The notes under the pieces were generated by a model. That model ran no database searches. It was not told where the DNA came from and saw only the letters and a program-made list of their open reading frames with translations. From positions 1,240,001 to 1,304,000 of the forward strand of contig JAADJZ010000001.1 in the NCBI GenBank assembly GCA_011032825.1: a stretch of 64,000 bases of DNA. Direction: 5' to 3'. The DNA comes from Massariosphaeria phaeospora (taxonomy: Eukaryota > Ascomycota > Dothideomycetes > Pleosporales). The translations under genes and the position numbers were made by a program. Below are positions 32,510 through 44,600 of the stretch, piece by piece (the stretch's first letter is position 1; every line of letters starts with the position of its first letter).

Positions 32510-33931
32510 ATGACGAGCCGATCTTGCCGGCTCGCAACGAGCATCGGACGACATCATACACCCTCCCGCCTCCCACAATCTTCCTTCCACGCCGCACCTC
32601 TCTCCTCCACACACCATGCTACTACCCTCCACCACCCGCCTCGACGGCGCAGTCAATCGAACTGGGCAGCCGCAGTTTCGGCCGCACAACACATCTTCAA
32701 TGCTCCCGCACCCGATCCGAATGCGCCCATATCACTGGACCCGTTCCGAACCGTCGCGAAAGAGATGAAGTTTCTGACCAGCAATATACGGCAATTGATA
32801 GGCTCAGGTCACCCGACGTTAGATACTGTGTCGAAATACTACACGCAAAGCGAGGGGAAATATGTGCGGCCGATGCTAGTGCTACTCATGAGCAGGGCAA
32901 CGGCACTCGCTCCAAAGCTACCGAGAGACATAAGTCCCTACTCGGTCAATAGCCCTCTCACGAGGCCAGGAATACTGTCCGATGGCAATCCCTCCGCACC
33001 AGACGGGGATCTTACACGGTTAAGCTCAATTGGCCATGATGCGGCGTACAGGCCAGAGGATTCAGATATCTTACCCTCTCAACGAAGACTGGCTGAAATC
33101 ACCGAGTTGATTCATACCGCCTCTCTCCTACACGACGATGTAATCGACCACTCGATATCACGCCGCTCCGCGCCTTCTGCCAACATAGAGTTTGGCAACA
33201 AGATGGCCGTCCTGGCTGGAGATTTTCTCCTGGGACGAGCCTCTGTTGCGCTCGCTCGACTCCGCGATCCCGAAGTCACCGAGCTCCTCGCGACCGTCAT
33301 CGCCAACCTCGTCGAAGGCGAATTCATGCAACTGAAGAACACCGCCCGCGACGAGAAGAACCCTGCCTGGACTGAAGATACCGTGTCCTACTACCTCCAG
33401 AAGACATACCTGAAAAGCGCCAGCCTGATTAGTAAAAGTTGTCGCGCGGCCGCTATCCTAGGCCAAAGCACGCCCGAGGTGGTAGAAGCGGCGTACCTCT
33501 ACGGCAAGAACCTGGGCCTCGCGTTCCAGCTCGTCGACGACATGCTCGACTATACCATCAGCGGCGCGGAGCTCGGCAAGCCCGCAGGCGCAGACTTGGA
33601 ACTCGGCCTTGCGACCGCGCCTCTGCTTTTCGCCTGGAAGGACAACAAGTCGCTGGGCAAACTCGTCGGGAGGAAGTTCTCAGGCGAGGGCGATGTCCAA
33701 ACGGTAAGTCTCTCGGCAACCCTGAAGATAAGTTCGTACAAGGCCCGAGTTAGCTAATACGCCGCGCAGGCCCGCGAAATTGTCTCCGAGAGCACTGGCC
33801 TCGAGCAGACGCGCGCCCTGGCCCAAGAATACGTTGACAAGGCCATCGAGGCCATTTCGCCGTTCCCTGACAGCGAGGCAAAGACCGGGCTGATCGAAAT
33901 GTGTACCAAGGTCATGAAGAGGCGGAAGTGA
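32510..33931 (+). CDS. COQ1: Long-chain trans-polyprenyl diphosphate synthase of ubiquinone synthesis
   Basis: Makes the polyprenyl tail of coenzyme Q in mitochondria. Exons 32510-33703 and 33770-33931 with a 66-nt intron give 451 aa. The N-terminus is an Arg/Ser/His-rich matrix-targeting type sequence (MTSRSCRLATSIGRHHTPSR). Both Asp-rich motifs are intact: LLHDDVIDH (DDVID about 209-213) and LVDDMLDY (DDMLD about 343-347). Other family motifs are EGKYVRPMLVLLMSRA, AVLAGDFLLGRASVALA, EGEFMQLKN, YLKSASLISKSCRAAA and GLAFQLVDD. An insert of about 40 residues (GILSDGNPSAPDGD...) precedes the first Asp motif, as often seen in filamentous fungi. Chain length of the product cannot be read from sequence by eye. 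Confidence 0.95.
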
Positions 33932-34256
33932 GCTACTGACATCCTCTCCATGTCCTGGATACAATCTCTGGGTGTACGAGTAGATAAAAAAACCATGTGT
34001 GCTGGTTGGTGGAGGGCGGCTTTCTCTGGATGATATCCATAGATCTTTTGCAGATGCGCTGGAACAACAGCATCTGTATTACATACTTGGTTTTAGGGGG
34101 TGTGCATATTCACTTGTAGGGTGTTGAGGGTTTAACACTACTTTATGGACTAAATGAATCACTTTCGGCGGGCATACTGAGAAGCATGATGTTTTGCATA
34201 TAATGGGTATCTAAACAAGGGGAAAGTGCAAAAACTCTGCTAATCCGAACGGGCCC
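33932..34256. other. Convergent intergenic region COQ1 / SWD3-like
   Basis: 325 bp holding the 3' ends of two facing genes; no other feature seen. Confidence 0.5.
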
Positions 34257-35603
34257 TCAGCTCTCGGCGAAGGGGTTGGGAGGTAGAGTCTCCGGATCGA
34301 ATCCATCAGTCTCCGTTGTCGCCGTCGTCTCGTCTGCTAGAACAGGCGGTTCCCCGACCTTCCAGATGCGCACTGTCCTGTCCAAGCCCCCACTGGCAAT
34401 GAGCGGCTCCGTCGGATGCGTGTCGACGGACAGTACCGCGTCGTTGTGACCCTCCAGCCTCTGCAGCACATTCTTCGAGCTGACGTCCCACAGCACAATA
34501 TCGCCCTCCTCGCTGCCCGACGCAATAAACGCATACTCGTACGGCGCCGGACCGCCGTACGTGCCAAACGCGCCTTGCAGACTGTACTGCTTATTCGCGT
34601 GGCCCTGGTACGTCTTGACGCACTTGCCCTTGCCGTCGATGTAGTTCCACAGGCGGATGCACGAGTCCAGCGTCCAGGCCAGCACGTATTTGCCGTTGGG
34701 CGAGAAGCGCACCGACGTCACGGGCGCGTTGTCCTCGTGCACGAGCGTGCGCAGGCACTGGCCCGTGGCCGTGTCCCACACGCGGATCAGGCCGTCGTTG
34801 GCGCAGCTCACGATCAGGGTGCCGTCGCGCACGAAGTCGACGCCGCCGACGGGGTCCGAGTGCGCGGGCAGCGAGCGCATGACGCGCGCAGCGCGCACGT
34901 CCCACAGATACAGCGCTTCGTCGTAGGAGCCGCTGACCAGCATGTTGCCCTTGGGCGAGAAGGCCACTGAGTACACGTAGTTGTGGTGGCCGATGAAGGA
35001 CGTCGGGTGCGCCATGCCCGTTGCCACGTGCCACAGCCGGATCGACTTGTCGTCGGAGCCAGACGCCAGGATCTTGGAGTCCGGCGACCAGGCGATGGTC
35101 GAGATGCCCGCGAGGTGGCCTTCCAGCGTGTGTTCGAGCGTCCCTGTCGAGGCGTCCCAGAGCTTGATGGTGCAGTCGGCTGAGCAGCTCGCTATCCAGC
35201 GCCCGTCTGGCGAGAACTTCACGCTGGCTATGGCTTTTTTGTGGCCGCGCAGGATCATGGTCGGCTTGTAGTGGAGGGCGGTGGGCTTGGGCGGGGGAGG
35301 GGTGGCATCGCGCGAGCGGGCGCGCCGGTGCGATATAGAGCCTGAGCGAGATCGCGATGGAGTCCTGGATCTTGAGCGTGACCGTGATGGCGAGCGAGAG
35401 GTTCTTCGGTCTCGGTAGTATCTCCTTTCGTCGTCGCTGTCTTCTCTGCTGTACCGGCGCGCCGGCCGCTCTGCTATCCTGTACTGCGGAGAGGCATTGG
35501 CCGGTGGACTGCGCGATGCTGAGCATTTCCGGGGTGGGAAGTCGTTGTATCCATCTTCGTCTTCTCTGCGGCGCTTGGGCGAGGCGTTGCGGTCGTCGTT
35601 CAT
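34257..35603 (-). CDS. SWD3: WD40 protein, Swd3/WDR5-like, with an Arg/Ser-rich N-terminus
   Basis: Single-exon, 448 aa. The propeller (about residue 117 on) has seven WD blades in the WDR5 order: MILRGHKKAIASVKFSPDG, HTLEGHLAGISTIAWSPDS, FIGHHNYVYSVAFSPKG, SLPAHSDPVGGVDFVRDG, LVHEDNAPVTSVRFSPNG, GKCVKTYQGHANKQYSLQGA and RLEGHNDAVLSVDTHPTE. The last two blades are diagnostic for WDR5/Swd3, the core COMPASS (H3K4 methyltransferase) subunit. The first ~115 residues are unusual: charged, then a strong Arg-Ser tract (RSPSRSRSRSRTPSRSRSGS) like splicing factors. Orthology is probable; other WD40 proteins of splicing complexes are the alternative. It shares a 204-bp promoter with ISC1. Confidence 0.85.
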   Translation of the reverse strand: MNDDRNASPKRRREDEDGYNDFPPRKCSASRSPPANASPQYRIAERPARRYSREDSDDERRYYRDRRTSRSPSRSRSRSRTPSRSRSGSISHRRARSRDATPPPPKPTALHYKPTMILRGHKKAIASVKFSPDGRWIASCSADCTIKLWDASTGTLEHTLEGHLAGISTIAWSPDSKILASGSDDKSIRLWHVATGMAHPTSFIGHHNYVYSVAFSPKGNMLVSGSYDEALYLWDVRAARVMRSLPAHSDPVGGVDFVRDGTLIVSCANDGLIRVWDTATGQCLRTLVHEDNAPVTSVRFSPNGKYVLAWTLDSCIRLWNYIDGKGKCVKTYQGHANKQYSLQGAFGTYGGPAPYEYAFIASGSEEGDIVLWDVSSKNVLQRLEGHNDAVLSVDTHPTEPLIASGGLDRTVRIWKVGEPPVLADETTATTETDGFDPETLPPNPFAES

Positions 35604-35807
35604 GGTTCAGGCAGGTGTTTGTGTTCGGAAGGGCAGCACGCTGCCCGTAAATAATTCCGCGCCGATCGCGCCTGGGCAAGTCAAGGCGGTGACATTCTGC
35701 CCAAGACGTGGGCCCAAATCCCTGTCACAGCTCCTCCGCGCTGACCTCCGGCTGCGTTTCTTGAACTCGCGGCCTCTGTCGATGCATGACGCTCCAAATT
35801 CACCTCC
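35604..35807. promoter_or_regulatory. Very short bidirectional promoter SWD3-like / ISC1
   Basis: 204 bp between divergent start codons; both 5'UTRs and promoters must fit here or overlap the neighbouring gene. No TATA seen. Confidence 0.5.
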
Positions 35808-37284
35808 ATGGCCGAACAACCGAACAATCCGCCCTTGAGCCTTCGAGTTCTCTCGCTCAATTGCTGGGGCCTCAAGTACATCGCGAAGCTTCGAAACGAG
35901 CGTCTGGCGGAAATCGGCGACCAGATTGCTGCCGCCACCCCGCTGCCAGACATCGTTGGTCTTCAGGAGTGCTGGACACAACAAGACTACAATGTCATTC
36001 GGGACAAGACAAGGCACTTTCTCCCTTATGGAAAGTTCTACCACAGCGGGATATTCGGTGGTGGGCTTGTGATTTTGTCACGATGGCCGATTGAAGAGAG
36101 CAGCATGCTGCGCTATCCGCTCAATGGACGGCCCGCGGCCTTCTATCGAGGAGATTGGTTCGTGGGAAAGGGCGTAGCTTGTGCGCGGATACGCATGGGA
36201 CCGACTCGGAGAGATATTGCAGAGGTGTTCTGCACACATGTAATGGCCCTTGATAATGCGGTTTGGCAAGGTTCCCTGAGTTGACGTTTGCCAGCTACAC
36301 GCCCCCTACGAGAGCGAACCGCACGATTCCTACCTCTGCCACCGGACAGCCCAAGCTTGGGAGATTACGAAGCTCATGCGCGGCGCTGCCGAGCGCGGCC
36401 ATCTGGTTATTGGCCTAGGCGACTTCAACATGATCCCGTTGTCATTGGCACACCGTATAATAGAAACACACTCACCTGTGCGAGATGTATGGCGGATACT
36501 TCACCCCGACTCTTCAGTCGGTGCAGCGAGAGACAAAGTAGAACAGCTCAGGGGCGTGCCCATGCCTAACGCAGAGTTCAACATCACAAACAACGGCGCC
36601 ACCTGCGACAGTGAGTTAAATTCATGGCGATGGAACGAAGCCCACAAGAGGCGTCTCGCCAAAGGCGAAAATGTGCACATCGACCCGACTGTGCCAGATC
36701 CGAATGCGAAGCGACTCGACTATATCTTCTTTAGCAGCGAGACACGTCATGACGCCTCTACTGGCGAGCAATCTGCCGACTGGACACTTCAAGAAGCTAA
36801 TGTGGGCATGACCATGCGACATCCTACGTTGCACTGCTCTCTCAGCGACCATTTCTCTGTCGAGGCAACCTTCATACGTAACGCCTCGGAGCCACTATCA
36901 GCCGCCTCACATAGTTTGTCAACGGCACAGGAGAGGTTTCTGCCTATTGAGACGTACGACGAGATCCTCGCCAACGTAGCCAAGTACGATGCTCGAGAGC
37001 GTATCCAGCGAAAATTACGACTAGGTCATTTCGGATACCAGCTATTCCTCTCGGTGGGATGTCTTGTTGGAGTCTGGTGGTCTCCACACAACTATGTCTC
37101 CTTCATCCTGATGTTGATCAGCTCACTGGGCCTAAGTCTTGGGGTTCTAGAGGGCCTTATGGGCGGACTGTTTGTTGGGAGTGAGTTGAGAGCTCTAAAT
37201 GAGTTCGAGTGGGAGGTTAGGACTACGAGGGAGAGGGCTTTGGCAACTTCAGGGAAGTCTGCACTGGATGTTGAGGCTGAATGA
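35808..37284 (+). CDS. ISC1: Inositol phosphosphingolipid phospholipase C / neutral sphingomyelinase-like
   Basis: Hydrolyses complex sphingolipids to ceramide; membrane-bound. Exons 35808-36239 and 36295-37284 with a 55-nt intron give 473 aa. The endonuclease/exonuclease/phosphatase fold is complete: LSLNCWGLKYIAK, GLQECW (metal-binding Glu near 54), GGGLVILSRWPI, LGDFNM (Asp near 187), LDYIFF and LSDHFSV (catalytic His near 330). Two C-terminal membrane segments follow (YQLFLSVGCLVGVWW and VSFILMLISSLGLSLGVLEG), as in yeast Isc1. The frame joins exactly at T-H-L-H-APYESEP. The start MAEQPNNPPLSLRVL directly precedes the fold. Confidence 0.94.
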
Positions 37285-37638
37285 TGTGACTGTACTAAGA
37301 TGTGACTGTACTAAACGGCATAATATATTGATAGATGCAAACACGATAAGCTCAATAAATAATGCTTCTCGTCTCCGATGGCTTGCGAATCGACGTGCCA
37401 AGCATGCGCTCACACCTCAAACAATGGTTCACGTCGCTGCTCGTGCTTCCATCCCATCTTCTCGCAACCCCGCACCAGCAGCACGGCTTACACCTCACAC
37501 CTCACACATCACACCTCAAATCAACGCTCTTTCCATCAAGAAACTTTAATCTACAGTATCAAGCTAAACCCGAGTGAACCGGCGACGCGTCTTCGAAACT
37601 AGTAGCTCGCAGCCAGAGCTCCCCGGACAGCTGCGACA
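37285..37638. promoter_or_regulatory. Intergenic region upstream of TAF12
   Basis: 354 bp between the ISC1 stop and the TAF12 start, same strand. It contains four TCACACC-like heptamers (37488-37515) about 125-150 bp before the ATG. Confidence 0.4.
37488..37515. repeat. TCACACC heptamer repeat, 4 units
   Basis: TTACACC, TCACACC, TCACACA, TCACACC in tandem. The same heptamer is repeated four times exactly at 50588-50615. Confidence 0.7.
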
Positions 37639-39523
37639 ATGAGCAATCCACAGCCGCAAGGCTCGCAGGGCGCTGCGCGACCAGCACCGCCGCAGGTGCT
37701 GAAAGCTGAGGATATCGCCAAGCTTTTGCATTTGAGCGATGACTCGAAGCAAAAGTACCGGCCGGTGTTGCAGAACTTCTGGCACATGATAAATAGCAAG
37801 CCACCGAACAGTCCAGAATGGCTGCAGGCGCGCCAAAAGCTGGAGGAGTGGTCGGGAAGACTCATCCAGCAAGAGCGGCAGTTCCGAGCGAAGGGCAGGC
37901 CGCAGCCGGGGAATCAAGTCCAGCAGGGCCAGTCAAGCCAGCAAAACCAGCCGGCGCAGTCGAACCAACAGACTAGCAGCGGGTTACAGCAGCAGCAACC
38001 ATCTCAGTCCCAGGCTTCAGACGTGAGCCAGCAGTCGAAATCGGCGAGCACGAGTCAAAGCCCGATGAATCCTGACATCGTCAAGCATGTCCACACCTTC
38101 CCCTTCCACTTGCCTCCCCAAGGCCCCCAGAGAGGAACGCCCGAAGGCGAAGCCAAGCTCAAGGAATACAAAAACACATATCTCATGGCCTTGTCCAGGC
38201 AGGAGAAGGCCGCGCATCGTGTAAAGGAGTTCCAGGTCAAGGTGGAGGGGCAACAGGCCAAGTCACTGGAAGTTCCATCGGAATTTCTCGCGACACTGGC
38301 ACAGGCGGAGAAAGAGTTTATACGGGCTAAAGAATTCGTCGACGCATTTAGAAGGAACCAAGCGCAGTGGAAGACCCAGCACGAGCAGCGGCGAGCGCAG
38401 CAACAACAGGCTCAAGGACATTCACCGCCAGCCCCGCAACAACCCGCTGTGCAGGAGCAACACCGCCCATCCCAACCAATAGTGAAAGAAGAACCACATA
38501 TCAAGGTTGAAGGGGAGCAGACGTCCCGGTCGGCGTTTGCTGGAGCCCCGCAAACCCACTCTTCACAGAGTGGACAGGTACAACCTTTGCGACAACCGCC
38601 AGCTCCCATTTCACAGCAAAATACGGTGCAAAACTCTCTCCCACAATTCACGCAACCTCAGCAGCCTCAACAACAACCGCAACCGCACGCACAGCAACAG
38701 CAACAGCCTCCACGCCCGCAAATAAATCCCCACCAAGCGAACGCGATGCAGTTCCAGCAAAACAACTCACCGCATCCACAATCGGCGACCTCCAACGCCG
38801 GCGGCCCGCCCGTAGCGCTTTCCCACCAAGCTGCGGTGAGTGCAGCGCAGCGGTCGTACTCCAACCAGGAGCCCCCGCGTACCTCTACCCCCATGCAAGC
38901 CGGCGGTCAAGGCAACTTCCACGCTCCCGGCAGCCGAGAAAGAGAGCAACTAAACAACCCCAAAATGCCTATTCCACGCACTCTGCAGGTCTCGCAGCCC
39001 AGCCCCGTCGGAATGGGCCAGGCACGTCCTACAATGAGCGGCCCCACGAACGGCGCTCCCGGTCCCATGGGACAGCCCGTCATCGCCAAGTTCCCCCCCT
39101 TCCAGCTCGAAGGTGAGGGTGATCGGGTCCTCAGCAAGCGCAAGCTCGACGAGCTGGTGCGCCAGGTCACGGGCGGTTCCGAAGAGGCTCTGACGTCCGA
39201 GGTCGAGGAGGTAAGCCCCCAAGTTCTTCGAAATATCACACGATAACGTGTCTAACACCTCACAGGCCATTCTCCAACTCGCAGACGACTTCGTCGACAC
39301 CGTCATCGGCTCGGCCTGCAAGCTCTCCAAGCTGCGCGAGTCGCCGCAGCTGGACATCCGCGACATCCAGATGGTGCTCGAGCGCAACTACAACATCCGC
39401 ATCCCGGGCTACGCGTCGGACGAGGTGCGGACGGTGCGCAAGCTGATTCCGGCTCCGGGGTGGACGCAGAAGATGAACGCGGTGCAGGCGGCGAAGGTTA
39501 TGGGTGGGAAGACGGATATTTAG
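37639..39523 (+). CDS. TAF12: Transcription initiation factor TFIID/SAGA subunit 12
   Basis: Histone-fold subunit shared by TFIID and SAGA. Exons 37639-39210 and 39266-39523 (55-nt intron) give 609 aa. The C-terminal histone fold (about 505-590) reads [20 protein letters not shown], then after the intron [39 protein letters not shown]. The N-terminus has a conserved short domain ([19 protein letters not shown] ... [11 protein letters not shown]), and the long middle is Gln/Pro-rich as in yeast Taf12. The intron splits the histone fold between E-E and A-I, keeping frame. A second conserved helix region ([20 protein letters not shown]) lies in the middle. Confidence 0.95.
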
Positions 39524-40012
39524 ATCACCTTGCCCCCCTCCCCTTCTCCTACAATAGTCTGCTCTACCTTGGTTTCTTTATTGGCGTGAACTGATTGATT
39601 CGACCCATCATGCAGCGGATACAACCTGGTCTACTACTTTTAGAATAATACCCTGACAATGACAACACATGTACACATGACTTCTCGTCCTTTGCGTGCG
39701 TCTTTGCGTGTGTCTTTTGCGTTTCTAGTTCCCAGTCTCCTCTTGGCTTCTCCAAATCCGACCCACCCCACCAAAAGCATCCCAGAGAAAAAGAAGGACA
39801 TGTTTTCTACGTACCTTGCTTGTACGTCTCTGGCTGCAGTCCTGCTGTTCCGCCGACTTGGCATATGCAGTTTAGACCGAACTGGCCTTTGCCCACCACT
39901 CGACGTCGCCCAGCTCAGCTCCTCAGCTCGCCTGGCCAGTAAAGTAAAGTAACCAGCTCCTCCCTCCCTACCGCCAAGGCCCAGGCGCGTCCCGTCCCCC
40001 TTCCAACGAAAC

Positions 40013-40037
40013 GAGTTGAGTTGAGTTGAGTTGAGTT
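40013..40037. repeat. GAGTT pentamer repeat, 5 copies
   Basis: Five exact GAGTT units, the opposite-strand equivalent of the CTCAA units at 19891-19910. Confidence 0.85.
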
Positions 40038-40339
40038 GCCTGCAGCATATATCTCATGTTGAAGATTCCTTTCCTGTCTTTTTTGTTAGCGGATGCAGGG
40101 ATTTTACACTTTGTTGGGGGGATTGGGGAGAGTAGAGTAGAAGCCTGGAGGGGAGGGGAGGGGAGGGTGTCTAACAGGGAAAGTAAGTTAAACTGAACGG
40201 AAACTGAACGGAACGGGACGGGAAGAGGAAGAGGACCGGCCATTCATTACAGATAGATGGATGGATCATCAAGGGATAAATGTAATGTACGAGGGAGATT
40301 AGTAGATGTGTGGATGTGTATGTGTGTGGATAGATGACT

Positions 40340-40425
40340 TTTCTCCTTCTTCTTCTTCTTGTTCTTCTTTTTCTTGTTCTTCTTCTTCGTCTTGTTCTTC
40401 TTGTTCTTCTTCCTCTTCTTCTCTA
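40340..40425. repeat. Polypyrimidine TTC-type tract
   Basis: Runs of TTC with TTG interruptions; the plus strand is almost purely pyrimidine plus some G. It gives spurious Ser/Phe/Leu or Lys ORFs in all frames. Confidence 0.8.
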
Positions 40426-41631
40426 CATACACATTTTACTTACTTCTTTACTTCTTCACTGCCCAACGTAACTCAACTCAACTTGCTTTTCACACGCGGG
40501 TACATACATATATCACATGCCGCGCAGGCCGTGCTCTACAGGTAGCACACTTGTACTACCCCTTCTCCATCTGCTTCTACATCTACTCCTACTCCTACTT
40601 CCACTTCCACTTCTACCCGGCTCATCCGTTATTCTCAGCCTCCTGCTTGTCCCTTACCAACTATCAAGCTCACTACTACTATGCTCACCACCAACCACCG
40701 CCCCCTTTTCTCCGCACAACACAAACGCAAACGCAAACCCCAGCAACTCCAGCAGCAGAAACGCCGTGGATGGATGTTCAGCAAAGAGCAACTTTTTCCG
40801 TTTTATTTCGTTCCATGTAATGCAATGCAATGGTTGAGCAGATGAATAGCTGCTCGCTGGCTCGCGCTATCCTGACAGGTATAATGAAAACTACACCATT
40901 GAACATCAGTTTCGTGTCATTCACGGGCACAGCAAGACGTTCACAATCAGTACTCAGCAGTAGTAGTCAAGACGTCTGTACATTCATTCCACATCCATCT
41001 TATCTATAGACTAGACTCCACTCCCATCGTCTGCATGCATGCATCAGATATGTATGATACATATGACACACCAACCCCGCGGTATGTACACCACCTCTCC
41101 TGTCCTGTCCGGTCCCTATCCTATCATACCCCTAAAACAACCCTCACTTCTTCTATCGGACACATTTCCCAGCCCCCAAAAAACAATATCGTGCAAACAG
41201 TAAACCCGTATAAAAGAGTGCAATGAGCGCCCCACCATTCAAAGGGTAGATCAGCGCTGAAAGATAACATCGCGCGATCAGATAAACAATAATAGGCCAC
41301 GAGAACCAAAAAAACCGAAAAACTTGCTATGAGCGTGAGCGATTAAATCTATGATTGGAAACGGAACAGAACGGTGGCTAGTAAGTAGGCCGGGGGATAT
41401 CAGGATGAGCGTATTTGTATAGACGGCAAAAGGAAATGTCAGGCGTGGGTCGTAAAGTCGTGTCGGGGTGATGCGAGGCTAAATGCGGCTGGCTGGTTCG
41501 GGTCCTTTATTAACAAAAATATGATATGTGTGGAAATGGGTGACAAGAAAGAAGTGCCAGGATGGCGGCGGGTGGTGACTGTTGGGTCAGCCAATGTAGC
41601 GGTGGGAAAAGGCCTCTGACGGGACATCGCA

Positions 41632-44600
41632 TCATTGGATCTGGCGGCTGCGTGCGGTGATCTCTTCATCGCTCAGCGCTGCCATCCACAGACATTTGCT
41701 GACGATGTGCGGTTCGGCTTTGAATGCGTATTTGGAGCTGGCCTCGAGGAGGCGCAGAAGACTTTTGACAATCATGGCGGCCGTGTGGTGTCGTTCAAAG
41801 TTGACGAGTCGTTCTCCGTCGGCAGGAGGGGCGTCGATGAAGGCGGGTTTTTGGGCGTTGTAGATGAGATCACGCGTGTAAACACCTTTCGTCGTGTTAG
41901 TGGTGTGAGCGCCATTTTTGAACAGGATCACTTACCGATGAAGGGGATACAGCCTTCCTCCACTGTCGCAGTCTCCATCTCTACACGGAGATTGTGGAAG
42001 TTGCGTAGCGGCTGCACTAGGGCTTCCAGATCTCGCATAGTCTGTAGCTCGGCTCCCGGAATAAGAGCCCATGTTTTCTTCAGCCGAGAGAGATCACTAG
42101 AAAGGAGAGCGATGGTGATTTGATACATTGTCGCGTAGTTGCGGAGACGCCGAGCATGGGAAGCAATATGAATGTACTTCACGATGCAGCGAGCCCTTTC
42201 CTCCGTTGCCTCAGTGAGAACACATTCTGATACGACCCACTTCACGACGATGTTGAAGCGGGCTATCACCACATCTACACCCCTTGCGTCCTGCGTACGC
42301 AGATATTCGACCCAGTCTCGGATCTGAGGAGAAGACTGCTTCCATCGAAGTTCGATAAGCTCCTTCCAGTCAATCTCATCCAGTGCATCTTTTTCGATGA
42401 TGGTAAATTGTTGAGCAAGCGTCTCGGAATCATAGGCGAGGACAAAGGGCAAATGTGCCGGTGGCGAAGGACTCTCAATCTTTTTGAGTTCTTGCAGTTC
42501 AATGGCCGGCTCCATTGTCTGGCCGGCTTGCCCAAATGGCTGATTATTGAGTCGAGAAGTCGGCGTAAGGCCAGGTGTCGGCAATTCGCGTTCGAAGACG
42601 TTGGTATTGACTTGCGACAATGTATCCTTCAGCCGATTTGCTGTAAGAGGAGGTGTTGGAGGGTGCCGCATAGGATGTGTAGGTAGAATATGTTGCTCCA
42701 CCTCGATCGTCGCGGGCTCATCATCGAAGAAGCTCCTCACCCCATGACTAGTCCTGTCCGATGCTGCACCTGACGCAGAGTCCAAGTCACTAAGTTCTTC
42801 ATCATCGTCCAGTAGGAATGATTCGCGTGTAATCGATGATCTTGGAAGAGTGCCATCCCTAGGGATTCTCTTCATGCTATCGGTTTCGATGACCAGTTCA
42901 ATGGAGGAGTTTGCTGATGTGACCTTGGCTATCACGAGATCGTCGCTTCTTGCCAAAACATTGTTGGGGTTCAGAGGGGCAGGTTTGGCCGAAGATCTCA
43001 TACTCTCCAAAATGCGAGACCGTGGGGAACTTGTGATATCGCTGAGCCCACGGTCAAGCAACGGGAGTGAAGAGTAAGAATCTTCGGATTCAATAGCCGA
43101 GGTGGCCGCATGCGTCCGACTAGTGAAATTCTCTCCCGAAAGACGATACATGCCCTGGCCTTCCGTTTCAGGCGGAGCCAAAGGTCTATGGAAGACGTCA
43201 TCCGCCTTGGCGTAACTTTGAGAAAGCGGTGAGTCGAAATCTGAGGCAATGTAAGAAGGTTGCGAGGAGACAGGAGGGGCCCCTGTAGGTTCGTAGACAT
43301 CCGGCGCAGCTAGTATAGGTGGGGATGGCTCAGGCGATTTCTTTTCGTAACGGCCCTCTAACTTCATTAATGCACACTCGATCCCGCCATCATCGTCTAT
43401 ATCGTCAGGTAGAGCAGCCAGCTTGGCCACCTCGACTTCGAAAGAAGGTCTCAAGTTAGGTTGTGAGGAGTGAGTGGCCACCAAAGAGATCGACTTCTTC
43501 TTATGCACTTCCGTGTCGTGTTCGTCTCGTCCATGCTCCACTACTTCGCTTGCTTGCTCAACATATCTATCAGAATGTAATATGACTGAATTCGCAATGG
43601 AATGTGTACGATTCGAAACGGACCCAGTCGAGTGTGGTCGCTGCACGTGCTCAAGATCGTGCACATTGTCCACGGCACGCAAATCGCCACCCGGACGACG
43701 CCGAAGTTGGCGTGGCGGCCCTGGTGGGCTGACTGTATGACGGTCCAGGAAGAAAGGATCATTGTCCGATGACACAGTTTGGAAAGTAGCGATACTTGCT
43801 GCGGTGCGATGTCTGCTCAGTCCGCTGTTGTAAGACGCATGTCTCCTAAGAGATGCGGAACGCGCCAACGAAGTCTTAGTTGAGCCACGGCGGCGAAATG
43901 AGTGCAGTTGTTCTCGCCCCTCTGAGAGTGACCGCCTCCGAGGTACAATTGAGGGCTGAATCGAGCTCCGGGACGTTTGAATAACATCTACGGGTGCCAC
44001 AGCATCGGTCTCTTCGAAGAGATTGGAACGCCGAAGGATCGACGAAGCTCCCTCAGTAAGTCGTCCATCAACCGACGCATCGCCTTCAATCATGACCATT
44101 ATAGCGTTGTCGACTGGGTCGCCCTTAATTTCCGGTGTAGGCGGCGCCTCTGGCATGAGGGGAAGCGCCGGTGGACCCGTGTCGTCCATTATGACAATAG
44201 ACTTGCTTCCGTTGGTGATGTTACTATACATTCTGCGGTCTGGACTCGTGCGTGGTTTTGGTTGAGCTTCTGCGTTGGAAGGATTTTCTGCGTTGAACTC
44301 GAATTCAAATCCACTGAGATTGGGCACAGTGTCTCGTTGTTGTTCGTTCTGCATCTGCTCCTTGACAGCTTCTTTGAAGCTTTCGCTTACACTTGATGCC
44401 AAAAGGTCAATGCGAACCTGAGGTCGAGTACGTGCATACCGGCGTTTATGAACACCCCCAGAAGCCGAAGAGATCGTCGCAGGATTCGAAGATCGTGTAG
44501 ACGGTGTTCCGTGCGGTTGGTGTCCAGTACCAGGCACATGAGAATTAGAATGAACAGGTACTCTCGTGCTTAACGCGCGGCGGACGCTGCCGAAGAGTTT

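Larger units (their letters stand above)
39524..41631. other. 2.1-kb convergent intergenic region with simple repeats
   Basis: Lies between the stop codons of TAF12 (+) and LTE1 (-). It holds GAGTT pentamers (40013-40037), a GGGGA run (about 40151-40168) and a long TTC/TTCTTG polypyrimidine tract (about 40340-40425). ORFs in it are low-complexity artefacts. No gene is supported. Confidence 0.5.

Noticed and set aside
40247..40820. Lys- or Phe/Ser-rich ORFs
   Set aside because: Produced by the TTC polypyrimidine tract.
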